The position numbers and the translations under genes were made by a program. Below the pieces are notes generated by a model, which saw only the letters and a list, made by a program, of their open reading frames with translations, was not told where the DNA came from and did not search any database. DNA of 64,000 bases, taken from positions 1 through 64,000 of the forward strand of contig NZ_WOTO01000052.1 of assembly GCF_010993775.1 (NCBI RefSeq). Reading direction: 5' to 3'. Positions 47,457 to 57,089 of this stretch are shown piece by piece (within the stretch, counting starts at the first letter, position 1; each line of letters opens with the position of its first letter). The DNA comes from Fodinicola feengrottensis. GTDB lineage: Bacteria > Actinomycetota > Actinomycetes > Mycobacteriales > HKI-0501.

Positions 47457-48675
47457 ATGTCGTACCACGTGCTGGGCGGCACTCGCGCGCCCGTATGGAT
47501 GTGGGCCGATCCGGCGACCGTCGAATCGCAGGCGTTGAACCAGCTGCGAAACACATCGCCAGCTGCCCTGGACCCACGGCGTCCGGGTGATGCCGGACGT
47601 ACACCTCGGAAAAGGCGCCACCGTCGGCAGCGTCATCGCGATGGCAGGTGCCGTTTCGCCGGCCGCGGTCGGAGTGGACATTGGCTGTGGCATGACAGCC
47701 GTACGCACCACTTTGCGGGCCGAGGATTTGCCTGATGATCTGGGAAAACTTCGGTCCGCGATCGAAAAGCAGATCCCGGTCGGATTCACCTCGCACAAGA
47801 CACCGGTGAATCCGAACCGGCTGCGGGACGACCGGGGCCAGCTCCGAGTGGAGTCGCGCGGTTGGGCCGACTTCTGGTCCGGATTTGATGATTTGCACCC
47901 GGACGTCCAGAAACTGCGGTCGAGGGCGATGTCCCAGCTGGGATCTTTGGGCGGTGGCAACCACTTTCTGGAACTCTGCCTCGAGCAGGACGGTGTGCAC
48001 GAGGGCCGAGTCTGGCTGATGCTGCATTCGGGTTCCCGCAACATTGGCAAGGAACTGGCCGAGCGGCACATGTCGACGGCCCGCGGCCTGCCGCACAATG
48101 CTGACGTGCCGGACCGTGATCTCGCGGTTTTCCTTGCTGGTACGCCAGAAATGGCGGCGTACCGGCGGGATTTGTTCTGGGCGCAGGACTATGCCCGGCG
48201 CAACCGGGACGTGATGATGGCACTCTTCCAGAACGCGGTGACCACCGCGCTGCCGCAGACCCGTTTCTACGAGCCGATTTCCTGCCACCACAACTACGTG
48301 GCGCAGGAGCGGATCGACGGGGTGGAGCTGCTGGTGACCCGGAAGGGGGCGATCCGGGCCGGTGCCGGCGATCTGGGCATCATCCCCGGGTCGATGGGCA
48401 CCGGCAGCTACATCGTGCGGGGCCTGGGCAACCTCGACTCGTACGAGTCCGCGTCGCACGGGGCCGGCCGGCGGATGAGTCGTACGGCCGCGAAGAAGGC
48501 GTTCACCGCGGCGGACCTGCGCGCCCAGACCGAGGGCGTGGAGTGTCGGAAGGATGCCGGTGTGGTGGACGAGATCCCGGCCGCGTACAAGGACATCGAG
48601 GAGGTCATCTCGGCCCAGCGCGACCTGGTCGAGGTGGTCGCCCGCATCAAACAGGTCATCTGCATCAAGGGCTAA
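47457..48675 (+). CDS. rtcB: RNA-splicing ligase RtcB
   Basis: GTP- and Mn-dependent ligase joining 2',3'-cyclic phosphate or 3'-phosphate RNA ends to 5'-OH, used in tRNA and rRNA repair. About 405 residues. LPWTHGVRVMPDVHLGKGAT, VGVDIGCGMTAVRTTL (metal Cys), LGSLGGGNHFLELCLEQDG, LHSGSRNIG, ISCHHNYV, and the guanylation region ASHGAGRRMSRTAAKKAF. One frame break near 47552. ATG 47457 has AAGGAG upstream. It sits directly behind tRNA-Arg(CCG), so read-through transcription is possible. Confidence 0.93.
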
Positions 48676-48698
48676 CCTTTTCCGCAACCGCAGTTTGT

Positions 48699-48747
48699 CC
48701 GCAACGCCCCGTTGCTTGCGCCAGACGCAAGCAGCGGGGCGTTGCGG
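48699..48747 (+). terminator. Long hairpin after rtcB
   Basis: Arms 48699-48720 and 48726-48747 form a 22-bp stem with one G-U around a 5-nt loop (CCGCAACG at its base). There is no T-run. It lies 24 bp after the rtcB stop and before the YccF gene; it could be a terminator or a mobile palindromic repeat. Confidence 0.7.
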
Positions 48748-48818
48748 ACGTCACGGCGGGGCGGGAGGTAGCCCGGCAATACTGACGGCAGTGAGGTGGC
48801 ATTGCCGATAAGGGGGAA

Positions 48819-49244
48819 ATGGGTGACATCCCCGATGCGCGAAACGCCGATCGGCCGGTGATGATGGGCATTGTGCGTACGATTCTGAACGTCATTTGGT
48901 TGGTGCTGTGCGGCATCTGGATGGCCATCGGCTACTGCATCGCCGGGGTCATCTGCTGTGTGCTGATCGTCACCATTCCCTTCGGCATCGCTTCTTTCCG
49001 GATCGCCGGGTATGCGCTGTGGCCGTTTGGCCACACCATTGTCGACCGGCCCGGTGCGGGCATCGCGTCCGCGATCGGCAACGTGCTGTGGATCATCGTT
49101 GCTGGGTGGTGGCTCGCCATCGGGCACGTGCTGACCGGGATCGCTTTGTGCATAACGATCATCGGCATTCCGTTCGGGATCGCCAACTTCAAGATGATCC
49201 CGGTCTCGCTGGTGCCGCTGGGCAAGGAAATCGTGGAAATCTAG
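48819..49244 (+). CDS. yccF: YccF-domain inner membrane protein
   Basis: 141 residues with two copies of the YccF repeat. The membrane segments are GIVRTILNVIWLVLCGIWMA with CCVLIVTIPFGIASFRIAGY, and then NVLWIIVAGWWLAIGHVLTG with LCITIIGIPFGIANFKMIPV. Each repeat ends in the conserved IPFG.A.F...G/P. Function unknown. ATG 48819, frame intact; converges with the SGNH esterase, overlapping by 4 bp. Confidence 0.9.
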   Translation: MGDIPDARNADRPVMMGIVRTILNVIWLVLCGIWMAIGYCIAGVICCVLIVTIPFGIASFRIAGYALWPFGHTIVDRPGAGIASAIGNVLWIIVAGWWLAIGHVLTGIALCITIIGIPFGIANFKMIPVSLVPLGKEIVEI

Positions 49245-50330
49245 GCGGCCGGCGTGGTGAAGTCGATCTCGTCCATTTCCGCGTAGCAGTCACCCTTGGT
49301 GAACTTGAACGTGTTGGCGCCGGCGGTGACATTCACGTTCACCCCGGTGATGCTCCAGTAATCCCACCCAAAAGACGGGTAGGTGACCGGGAACGGGGTC
49401 GCGCCGTTGACGGACAGTTGGTGGCTGCACGGCATGTTCATCCCGTCATCGGCCCGGACGTAGATCCGGCTTGTGCCGGTTTTCGGGGCGTACACGGTGA
49501 AAGTTAAGGCGCTGTCTGGAAAGTCGATGTGCCCCACCCGGACGCCTCCAGAGCTGCGATTGCCGGCCACCTGTTGGGTGTCGGTGGAGGTCGCGTTCGC
49601 CGCCTGCTCCGACTCGTACCGATAGAACGGGGTGCCGACGATCGCGGAATACCAGCGGGCGGCCATCCGCGAATAGCCGCCGACGGTGGGATGGATGCCG
49701 TCCACCAGCTCAGCGGTCGGTACGGCGGAATGCATGTCGACGAAGCTCACGTTCTTGCCGGCCGCCGCTTTGGCGCCGACGATTCCCGGAATGGTCGCGT
49801 CGTACGCGAGCACCCGGTTCGCCCCGGCGGCATCGGCCAGCGGGATGATCGAGGCGACATAGACCTTGGCCGCCGGTACGGTCTGGGTGATTTGGTCGAG
49901 CAGAGTGGACAATTCAGCCGGCGCGGCCGCACTGGTGGCATCGGTGTACATGTCGTTCGTGCCGATATGCAGCAGAACCATGTCGGGTTTGTACGTTGTC
50001 AGCCAACCAACGACCTGCTGACTGAGCTGGGCGATGGTCCAGCCGGGGTGGCCCTCGTGGTTCTGGTCGGGCAGATTCGTCGGCCCACTGGTCTGCGAGC
50101 CGACGAAGTCCACGGATCGGCCGTCTGTCTCGAAAAAAATGCCAGAGATCGGTACGGTAGCCGGCGTCCGCCTGACCGTCGGTGATCGAGTCGCCCAACG
50201 GCATCACCTTCAGCGGGACAGCAGCCGGCACGATATGCGCGGCCGGCACGGTATGTGCGACCGCTGGCGCCGCGCCGGCCACCAGGGCCGCGACTATCGT
50301 TGTCAGGGCAGCAAAACGTACCAACCTCAT
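49241..50330 (-). CDS. Secreted SGNH/GDSL esterase with C-terminal carbohydrate-binding-like domain
   Basis: About 362 residues. Sec signal peptide (FAALTTIVAALVAGAAPAVA), block I PLGDSITDGQ with the catalytic Ser, block III region VLLHIGTNDMYT, and block V DGIHPTVGGYSRMA with the catalytic Asp/His. After a linker comes a beta-sandwich (HIDFPDSALTFTVYAPKTGT, SRIYVRADDGM, WDYWSITGVNVNVTAGANTF) resembling CBM6/35 modules. One extra base in the A7 run 50133-50139 breaks the frame. ATG 50330 has AAGGGGAC upstream. Probably deacetylates plant or microbial polysaccharide outside the cell. Confidence 0.85.
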
Positions 50331-50419
50331 GAGGTGTCCCCTTGATGGGAGAAGGATGCGGCCGGGCCGCACGCTAACACCGGGACTGCACTCGCGAAAG
50401 GCCAAAACCAGAGCAGCTG

Positions 50420-51215
50420 TCAATCCGCACTTTCCGGCGCGGTGACCGCGGTGGGGTTGAGCACCCTGGACAGGAATGTCTTCGTACGCTCGTGTTGCGG
50501 ATTTCCCAGCACATCGGCCGGTTGACCCTGCTCGACGACCACTCCGCCGTCCATGAAAATCACCGATCGGCGACATCGCGGGCAAAAGACATCTCATGTG
50601 TCACGACCATCATGGTCATCCCGTCGGTGGCGAGTTTTCGCATCACCGCGAGCACATCGCCGACCAGTTCCGGGTCGAGCGCGGAGGTCGGCTCATCGAA
50701 AAGCATCAGATCCGGCCCCATCGACAGCGAGCGGGCAATGGCCGCCCGCTGCTGCTGACCGCCGGAAAGCTGCGCTGGGTACGCGTGCACCTTGTCCGCC
50801 AACCCGACGATCTCCAGGTTCTGCAGCGCCACTTTCTCGGCTGCGGCCTTGGAGCGGTGGAGCACCCGCCGTTGCGCGATCGTCAGGTTGTTCAGCACTG
50901 ACAGATGCGGGAACAGGTTGAACTGCTGGAAAACCATCCCAATGGACCGGCGGATCTTGTCGATGTTGGCGTTCGGGTCGGTGACCTCGTTGCCACTAAC
51001 GAAAATCTTGCCGCTGGTTGGTTCTTCCAGCAGGTTCACGCAGCGCAGCAACGTCGATTTTCGGAGCCCGAAGGTCCAATCACGCACACTACTTCGCCGC
51101 GGTTGACGGTGAAGTCGATGCCTTTAAGCACCTCGAGTTTGCCGAAGTACTTGTGCAGCTCGCGAATCTCGATAGCGATCTCGGCGGCGGGCCCGGACTC
51201 TTTGCTCATGGTCAT
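50420..51215 (-). CDS. Polar amino-acid ABC transporter ATP-binding protein
   Basis: GlnQ/HisP-type ATPase, ~264 residues. [20 protein letters not shown], Walker A GPSGS(G)[24 protein letters not shown] (Q-loop), signature [16 protein letters not shown], Walker [17 protein letters not shown], and [20 protein letters not shown]. Frame breaks lie at about 51057, inside Walker A, and at about 50567, just before VIFMDGG. ATG 51215. Last gene of a four-gene operon: two binding proteins, permease, ATPase. Confidence 0.92.
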
Positions 51216-51228
51216 CGCGTCCGGCCTC

Positions 51229-52032
51229 TCATCGGGACTTCTGGTAGCGGCGTTCAAGTCGTTGCACCAGTTGGGAAAGCGGCAGGCAGATGATCAGGTA
51301 GCAGAGCCCGGCGATGACCAGCGGGGTCGGGTTGACCCGCGCGTTGACCTGGTCCGAGCCGAACTTGGTCAGCTCGATGCTGGTCGCGGTGACACCCAGC
51401 ACGTACGCCAGCGAGGAGTCCTTGACCAACAGGATGATCTCGTTGGTCAGCGGTGGGATGACGATCCGGAAGGCCTGCGGCAGGACGATCGACAACATCG
51501 CCCGGGTTCCGGACATGCCCAGCGAGCGGGCCGCTTCGACCTGCCCCTTGGGGACCGCTGGGATGCCGGCGCGGATGGTTTCGGACATGTACGCGGCCGC
51601 CGGCATGCCGAGGCCGATCGTCACCTGCCCGTACACACCGCCGGCGATCTGGTATTCCGGAAACGCGGTCGGCACCGCGTACGCGACCATGAAAAGCCAC
51701 AGAAGTGCCGGCAGACCACGGAAAATCTCGACATAGATGGTGCCGAGCCAGCGGTACGGAGGCACCCTCGACAGCCGCATGAGCGCGATCAGCAGTCCGA
51801 CCGCAAGGCCGAAAATGAACGACAGCAACGTAAAGACCGCGGTGTTGCGCAGCGCGACGGTGATGATGTCGGGGAACAGACTGGCCGCGATATCGAGCCG
51901 GAAGAAGCTCGCTCCCAACTGCTTCCAGTCCGCGGAGAGGGCGAAAAGCAGCACGATGACGGCGAAAATGCCGTACTGGATGCCGAGCGAAGTGCGCCGG
52001 CGCTGGGTGCGCGTCAGCGTGAGCGAAGCCAT
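51229..52032 (-). CDS. Amino-acid ABC transporter permease
   Basis: 267 residues, HisM/GlnP type. Five to six membrane helices after a basic N-terminus (GIQYGIFAVIVLLFALSADW, TAVFTLLSFIFGLAVGLLIA). The EAA loop reads VPKGQVEAARSLGMSGTRAM with LPQAFRIVIPPLTNEIILLV. Intact. Separated from the ATPase by 13 bp; a GC hairpin in the 89-bp gap to the upstream binding-protein gene may reduce read-through, as often in ABC operons. Confidence 0.93.
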   Translation of the reverse strand: MASLTLTRTQRRRTSLGIQYGIFAVIVLLFALSADWKQLGASFFRLDIAASLFPDIITVALRNTAVFTLLSFIFGLAVGLLIALMRLSRVPPYRWLGTIYVEIFRGLPALLWLFMVAYAVPTAFPEYQIAGGVYGQVTIGLGMPAAAYMSETIRAGIPAVPKGQVEAARSLGMSGTRAMLSIVLPQAFRIVIPPLTNEIILLVKDSSLAYVLGVTATSIELTKFGSDQVNARVNPTPLVIAGLCYLIICLPLSQLVQRLERRYQKSR

Positions 52033-52121
52033 CCGGCCTCCTGGTTCGAGAAACGGGACCGTACGAACACCGTCCCGGCCGCTCCCTTGAGCCGGCCGGG
52101 ACGACAGGGTGTTCTACCGGA

Positions 52122-52973
52122 CTAATCCTGCGGCGGTGTCATGCCCTGGGTGACCAACGGGCTCGGCGCTGGCAGCTGCATCCATTTGGTGTAGAGCTTG
52201 GCGTACGAGCCGTCCTTCAGCGAGCTGGTGATGACCTCGTTGACGGTGGCCAGCAGTTTCGGGTTCGCACCCTTGGCGACCGAGTAGCCGTACTGCTCGT
52301 TGGTGGCGAACTTGGTGGCGATGGTGAACCGCTTGTCCTCGGCCACCAGCACCGTCCAGATCGGCAGGTCGTCCATCGCGCCCTGGATCTGGTTCGTCGC
52401 CAGCGCCTGCTGCAGGGTGGTGGTGTCCTGGTACTCCACCACCGTGAAGCCGTATTTCGCCGCGTTGTTCTGGGCGAACTTCAGCCCGGTGTTGCCGACC
52501 TCGCCGCCGATCTTCTTGCCCTTGAAGTCGGCCAGCGTCTTGTACGGCTGACCGGCCTTGACCAACAGTGACTGGGTGTTGTCGAAATACGGCACCGAGA
52601 AGTCCATCACCTGCTGGCGCGTCTTGGTGATGGTCATGCCGGCCGCGGCCACGTCACATTTGCCGATCTTGAGGTCCTGGCCGGACTTGATGCCCTCAAA
52701 CGGCGTGTCGACGATGGTCTGGGTGAGCCCGAGTTTCTTGGCCACCAGATCCATGTAGTCCACGTCGAAGCCGACGATCGCGCCCTTGGTGTCCCGCACC
52801 TGGAAGGGTTTGAACGGCAGGTGGGTGCACACGGTGAGTTTGCCCGCGGCGGCCAGCTTCAGGCCGTCCGCGGTCGAGCCGGCATTGGACTTCACGCAGG
52901 CACTCGCGCCCGCGGCCAGTGCCACCATCGCAAGCAGTGCGCCGGCGCCTTTGAGCGCCTTTGGCGTCCGCAC
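52122..52973 (-). CDS. Amino-acid ABC transporter substrate-binding lipoprotein (1)
   Basis: 283 residues, SBP family 3. Lipoprotein signal ALLAMVALAAGASAC, then LTVCTHLPFKPFQVRDTKGA, IVGFDVDYMDLVAKKLGL, VDTPFEGIKSGQDLKIGKCD, VAAAGMTITKTRQQVMDFSV and PYFDNTQSLLVKAG. GTG 52973 has GGAGGTGG upstream. Intact. Immediately upstream lies a paralogous binding-protein gene with the same operon direction, so one permease/ATPase pair is served by two receptors. Confidence 0.93.
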   Translation of the reverse strand: MRTPKALKGAGALLAMVALAAGASACVKSNAGSTADGLKLAAAGKLTVCTHLPFKPFQVRDTKGAIVGFDVDYMDLVAKKLGLTQTIVDTPFEGIKSGQDLKIGKCDVAAAGMTITKTRQQVMDFSVPYFDNTQSLLVKAGQPYKTLADFKGKKIGGEVGNTGLKFAQNNAAKYGFTVVEYQDTTTLQQALATNQIQGAMDDLPIWTVLVAEDKRFTIATKFATNEQYGYSVAKGANPKLLATVNEVITSSLKDGSYAKLYTKWMQLPAPSPLVTQGMTPPQD

Positions 52974-53086
52974 TGACGCCACCTCCTGTCGGTACAAAGG
53001 CGGCCGTCGGCCGCCGTCTCGGCGACCATGGTCGCAGAGAATGGGTTTCCGTGCTGTTAACCTTTCACATTCCTGACGGTCGTACG

Positions 53087-53913
53087 CTAATTTTGCGCCG
53101 ACGCCGGAGCCTGGGTACCAATCCATTTCTGGTAGATAGCCGCATAGGCCCCATCGTGTTTGGCACCGGTGATGACTTCGTTGACAACGCTAAGCAGTCG
53201 CGGGTTCACGCCCTTGGCCAGTGCGATGCCGTATTGCTCGCCGGTGGTGAACGTCGAAGCCACCCGATAGCCGGGGGTGTGTTTCACAAAGTCGGTCCAC
53301 ACTGAGAGATCGGCGACCGCGCCGTCGATCTGGCCGGTCGCGAGCGCCTGCTGCAGCGTCGCGATGTCCTGGTATTCCACGACCGTGTAGCCGCCGGCCT
53401 TCGTGTGCGCCTTCGCGTAGTCGAGACCGGTCGTACCACTTTGCGCACCGACCTTCTTACCGTGCAGGTCACCGATCTTCTGGTACGGCGTACCAGCCTT
53501 CACCAGCAGTCCTTGGGCGTCGTCGAAGTACGGGACCGAGAAGTCCAGAGCGGCCCGCTCGGGCGTGGCGTGATGGTGATGCCGGTGGCGGCGAGATCAC
53601 ACTTGCCCGTACGCAGATCCGAGCCGGAGCGGATGCCCTCGAACGGGGTGTCGATGAAGGTCGACCTGAGGTTCAGCTTCTTCGCGATGAGGTCGACCAG
53701 GTCCATATCGAAACCGATGAACTTGCCGGTGGAGTCCTTCGACTCGAATGGTGGCGCGGGCAGGTGCGTACAAGCGGTGAGTACGCCCTTGCTGACGAGC
53801 TTGACTCCGTTGGGCAGCGTCTCGCCGGGACTGGTCTTCGTGCACGCTGTGACGGTCAGCACAGCGAGCGCCAGGGCGAGCAGGCGTACGACTGGGCGCG
53901 GGGTCATCGGCAT
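53087..53913 (-). CDS. Amino-acid ABC transporter substrate-binding lipoprotein (2)
   Basis: About 275 residues, SBP family 3, clearly paralogous to the neighbouring protein (LTACTHLPAPPFESKDSTGK, FIGFDMDLVDLIAKKLNLRS, DTPFEGIRSGSDLRTGKCDL, ATLQQALATGQIDGAVADLS). Lipobox LTVTAC. One frame break near 53572 lies between TGITITP and RAALDFSVPYFDD. ATG 53913. First gene of the four-gene operon, about 110 bp before the next receptor. Confidence 0.9.
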
Positions 53914-54120
53914 ACCGGCTCCATATCGAGGCGTTTTACATCGTTGAAGTGCCCTCATCGTGGCAGCCGGCCGGCTGCGGCCAGTCCTCGACCCACCGGT
54001 TATGCGGCGGCGGCATGACCGATATGCGCGGCTTGGGCGTTGGCAATCACGGATCGTCCATAAGACTGAGCGCTTAGTGGCCGTTCAGGTGAGCGTGTCG
54101 CTGCCGGAGGGGGGACGTTC

Positions 54121-54340
54121 TATGCATTCACGGAGGTATCTTCATCGGTGCCCACAGGGCCCGCACCAGCCCGAGGGCTGGATGATGATCGTGACGGCAC
54201 CGTCGGTGTCCGCCGAGACCGGGACGCACGTCCATCTCGACGGCCTGTGTGCGGACTGCGGCTCGGCATGGCCGTGCGAGCGCTCGGACGTGTCGGCGTA
54301 CCAGTTCCCGATGCGCCCGAAGCTGTTGGAAGCGGTCTGA
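54121..54340 (+). CDS. Small cysteine-rich protein with CxxCxxxWPC motif
   Basis: 72 residues from ATG 54121, which follows a GGAGGGGGG stretch. An N-terminal HRCPQGPHQPEGW segment and then THVHLDGLCADCGSAWPCER, whose CxxCxxxWPC is shared with the small protein at 29156. His and Cys residues could bind one zinc. Its stop is followed after one base by the next small gene. No family name recognised. Confidence 0.6.
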
Positions 54341-54341
54341 C

Positions 54342-54512
54342 GTGACGACAATGGTGCGCCGCATCGCCATCCCGACGGTGCAGAGCCGCCATGACCGGCA
54401 CCGGGCCAACCACCCGCGCCGCGAGCCGGAAATCGTCGTCGAGCCGGTCCGCTATCGCGCCGTCGCCATTCGTACGGCCACCGGCCGGATGATCGTCAAC
54501 CGCCCGACCTAA
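54342..54512 (+). CDS. Small basic hypothetical protein
   Basis: 56 residues starting GTG 54342 one base after the previous stop. Arg-rich (MVRRIAIPTVQSRHDRHRAN, HPRREPEIVVEP), ending RTATGRMIVNRPT. Its stop codon overlaps the stop of the convergent small MFS partner by 4 bp. It forms a two-gene unit with the cysteine-rich protein. Function unknown. Confidence 0.5.
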   Translation: MTTMVRRIAIPTVQSRHDRHRANHPRREPEIVVEPVRYRAVAIRTATGRMIVNRPT

Positions 54513-54610
54513 CCAGTGAAAAGGTTGGCAGCCTTCAGCAGCGTTTCGTAGACGCCGTACGCCAGCAGGACGCTGACCAGGATCCACCCGATGGCTACCC
54601 GTGCCTTCAT
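54509..54610 (-). CDS. 33-residue partner protein of the OFA-family MFS transporter
   Basis: One membrane helix with short ends: KARVAIGWILVSVLLAYGVY, then ETLLKAANLFTG. Small proteins of this size and pattern (GWILV..LAYGVY.T..KA..LF) are encoded right after oxalate/formate-antiporter-like MFS genes in many bacteria and are annotated as MFS transporter small subunit. ATG 54610 overlaps the stop of the MFS gene (ATGA). Confidence 0.82.
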   Translation of the reverse strand: MKARVAIGWILVSVLLAYGVYETLLKAANLFTG

Positions 54611-56003
54611 GCTGTCGCTCCTTCCGCCGCTTTTGGCTTGCCCTGGTGGAAACGCTCGGCGACCGGTCGGATCAGCAGGTTCGCGACGAAGCCGACCAGC
54701 AGGATGCCGATCATGGTGAACAGCGCCGGTTGGTACGCGGCCGCTGTCAGGGTGCCGGGCTTGCCTTGCGCGTCAAGGAAACCGTTGATGATCAGCGGGC
54801 CGGCGACACCGGCGGCCGACCACGCGGTGAGCAGTCGGCCGTGGATCGCGCCGACCTGGTACGTGCCGAAGAGATCCCGTATATAGGCTGGCACGGTCGC
54901 GAAACCGCCGCCGTAGAACGACAGGATCAGGAACGTGATCAGCACGAAAAGTGCTGTCGACGTGTGCCCGGCGAAGGTCAGCGTGACGTACAAGAGGACA
55001 CCGACGCCCAGGTAGATCATGTACATCGGCTTGCGGCCGATCAGGTCCGAAGTGCTCGACCAGAGAATGCGGCCGCCCATGTTCGCGATCGACAGCAGGC
55101 AAACGAAACCACCGGCCGCGGCGGCCGCGACCGTGGTGACGCCGTTGATGTTGGCACGGAAGAAGTCCTGGATCATCGGCGCGGCCTGCTCGAGAATGCC
55201 GATGCCGGCGGTGACATTGCAGAAAAGCACGATCCAGAGCAGGTAGAACTGCGGAGTCTTGATGGCATTGGCGGCCGAAACGTCGTTGGTGGTCACCAAC
55301 GGCCTGGCGGCTACCGTGGCCGGGTCGAAGCCGGCCGGGCGCCAGCCCTCAGCCGGCACTCGTACGGTGAAGACGCCATACATCATCACGATGAAATAGG
55401 CGATTCCCAGCGTGACGAACAAAGCAGCCACCGCGCCGCCGCTGGCCACCGAGGTCGGATCGGTCGGGTGGTATTTCGAGTCGTACAAACCAAGCAGTTG
55501 TGTTGAGAGCGGGCTGGCGATCAGCGCGCCACCGCCGAAACCCACCTGATGGCAAGGCCAGTGGCCAGGCCCGGCCGATCCGGGAACCACTTGATCAGCG
55601 TGGAAACCGGAGAAATATAGCCAATACCGAGCCCGATGCCGCCAATCACGCCATAGCCCAGGTAAATCAGCCACAGCTGTTTGGTGCTGATGCCGAGCGC
55701 GCCGACCAGGAAACCGGCTGCCCAGAAACAGGCGGCGGTGAACATCGCCTTGCGTGGGCCGTTGCGGTCCACCCACGTGCCGGCCACCGCGGCGGACAGG
55801 CCGAGCATCACGATCGCGATGGAGAAAATGATGCCGACATCGGTTTTGCTGACCCCGAGATGCTTCACCAACGCGGTCTTGTAAACGCTGGTGGCGTACG
55901 CCTGGCCAATGCATAAGTGGACGGCCAGCGCGGCGGGCGGGATCAGCCAGCGGCTGAAAGACGGTCCGGCGATAGTGCGCTCACGGGCCAGGAAATTGCT
56001 CAC
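54607..56003 (-). CDS. OFA-family (oxalate/formate antiporter-like) MFS transporter
   Basis: About 465 residues, 12 helices. HLCIGQAYATSVYKTALVKH, GTWVDRNGPRKAMFTAACFW (motif A), GIGLGIGYISPVSTLIKWFP and DRPGLATGLAIMGFGGGALI are the OFA hallmarks; the second half has FYLLWIVLFCNVTAGIGILE and YGGGFATVPAYIRDLFGTYQ. One frame break near 55540, inside the MGFGGGA region. ATG 56003. Forms a two-gene unit with its small partner. Transports a small carboxylate, identity unknown. Confidence 0.9.
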
Positions 56004-56098
56004 TACGGGCCTCCGTACGGCCGATGCCGATGGGGAAATGCCGTTCGTATAGGGTATGCAATATTCTTCTTATCACACCTTCGGGCGTGGAAATAGCC

Positions 56099-57086
56099 TC
56101 AGTCCGAGCCGAATGCTTTCAGAATGCGCTCGGCGGCCAGCGTCGGCGTGAGATCGCCGGCCCGTACCTGTTTCTCCAGGTCTGGAGCGATAAGTCGTAC
56201 GTCTGGATGGTGCCGCAGCCGATTCTCGATCTGGTCGCGAACGATGGCCCAGGTCCAGTCAACCTGCTGGCGCCGGCGTTTTTCCTGCAGTTCGCCGGAT
56301 TCGGCGAGGATTTTGTGGTGATTTTTCACCTCGGCCCACACTTCGTCCAGCCCGCCGCCGGTGAGGCCGCTGCAGGTGAGCACCGGCGGCCTCCAGTTGG
56401 CGTCCGGTGGTTGCAGCAGGCGCAGCACGCTGGCCAGCTCGCGGGCCGCCTTGCCGGCGTCCTTCTCATGTGGACCGTCGGCCTTGTTCACCGCGATCAG
56501 GTCGGCGATTTCCAGCACTCCGCGCTTGATGCCCTGCAGCTGGTCACCGGTACGGGCGAGCGTTAGATAGAGGAAACAGTCGACCATCCCGGCCACCGTG
56601 ATCTCGGACTGCCCGACGCCGACCGTCTCCACCAACACCACGTCATAGCCGGCCGCTTCGACCAGCACGATGGATTCCCGGGTCGCGGTGGCGACGCCGC
56701 CAAGCGTGCCGGAGGTCGGCGACGGGCGTACGAACGCGTGCGGATCGACGGCCAGCCGGGTCATTCTTGTTTTGTCACCCAGAATGCTGCCGCCGGACCG
56801 GCTGGAGGACGGGTCCACCGCCAGCACCGCCACCTTGCGGCCGGCCGCGGTCAGCCGGGTGCCGAGGGTGTCGATGAAGGTGGATTTTCCCACTCCTGGC
56901 ACGCCACTGATGCCGACCCGGTGCGCGCCGCCGGCCGCCGGCAGCAGCTCGACGAGCAGCTCCTGGGCCTGCTGGCGGTGATCCGGATGCCGCGACTCGA
57001 CCAGCGTTTATCGCGCGGGCCAGGTGGGTACGCGAGCCGGCCCGCACCTTTTCGGCGTACTCGGCCACATCGACGGATCGGACCAT
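56099..57086 (-). CDS. meaB: Methylmalonyl-CoA mutase-associated GTPase MeaB
   Basis: G3E-type P-loop GTPase (ArgK/LAO family), ~328 residues, which loads and protects the B12-dependent mutase. HRVGISGVPGVGKSTFIDTL (Walker A), LAVDPSSSRSGGSILGDKTR, MTRLAVDPHAFVRPSPTSGT, VLVETVGVGQSE (switch II), LIAVNKADG (NKxD). The frame breaks near 57005, after LARAINAGRVE. ATG 57086 lies 4 bp after the mutB stop, in the same operon as mutA and mutB. Confidence 0.93.
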
Positions 57087-57089
57087 GGA

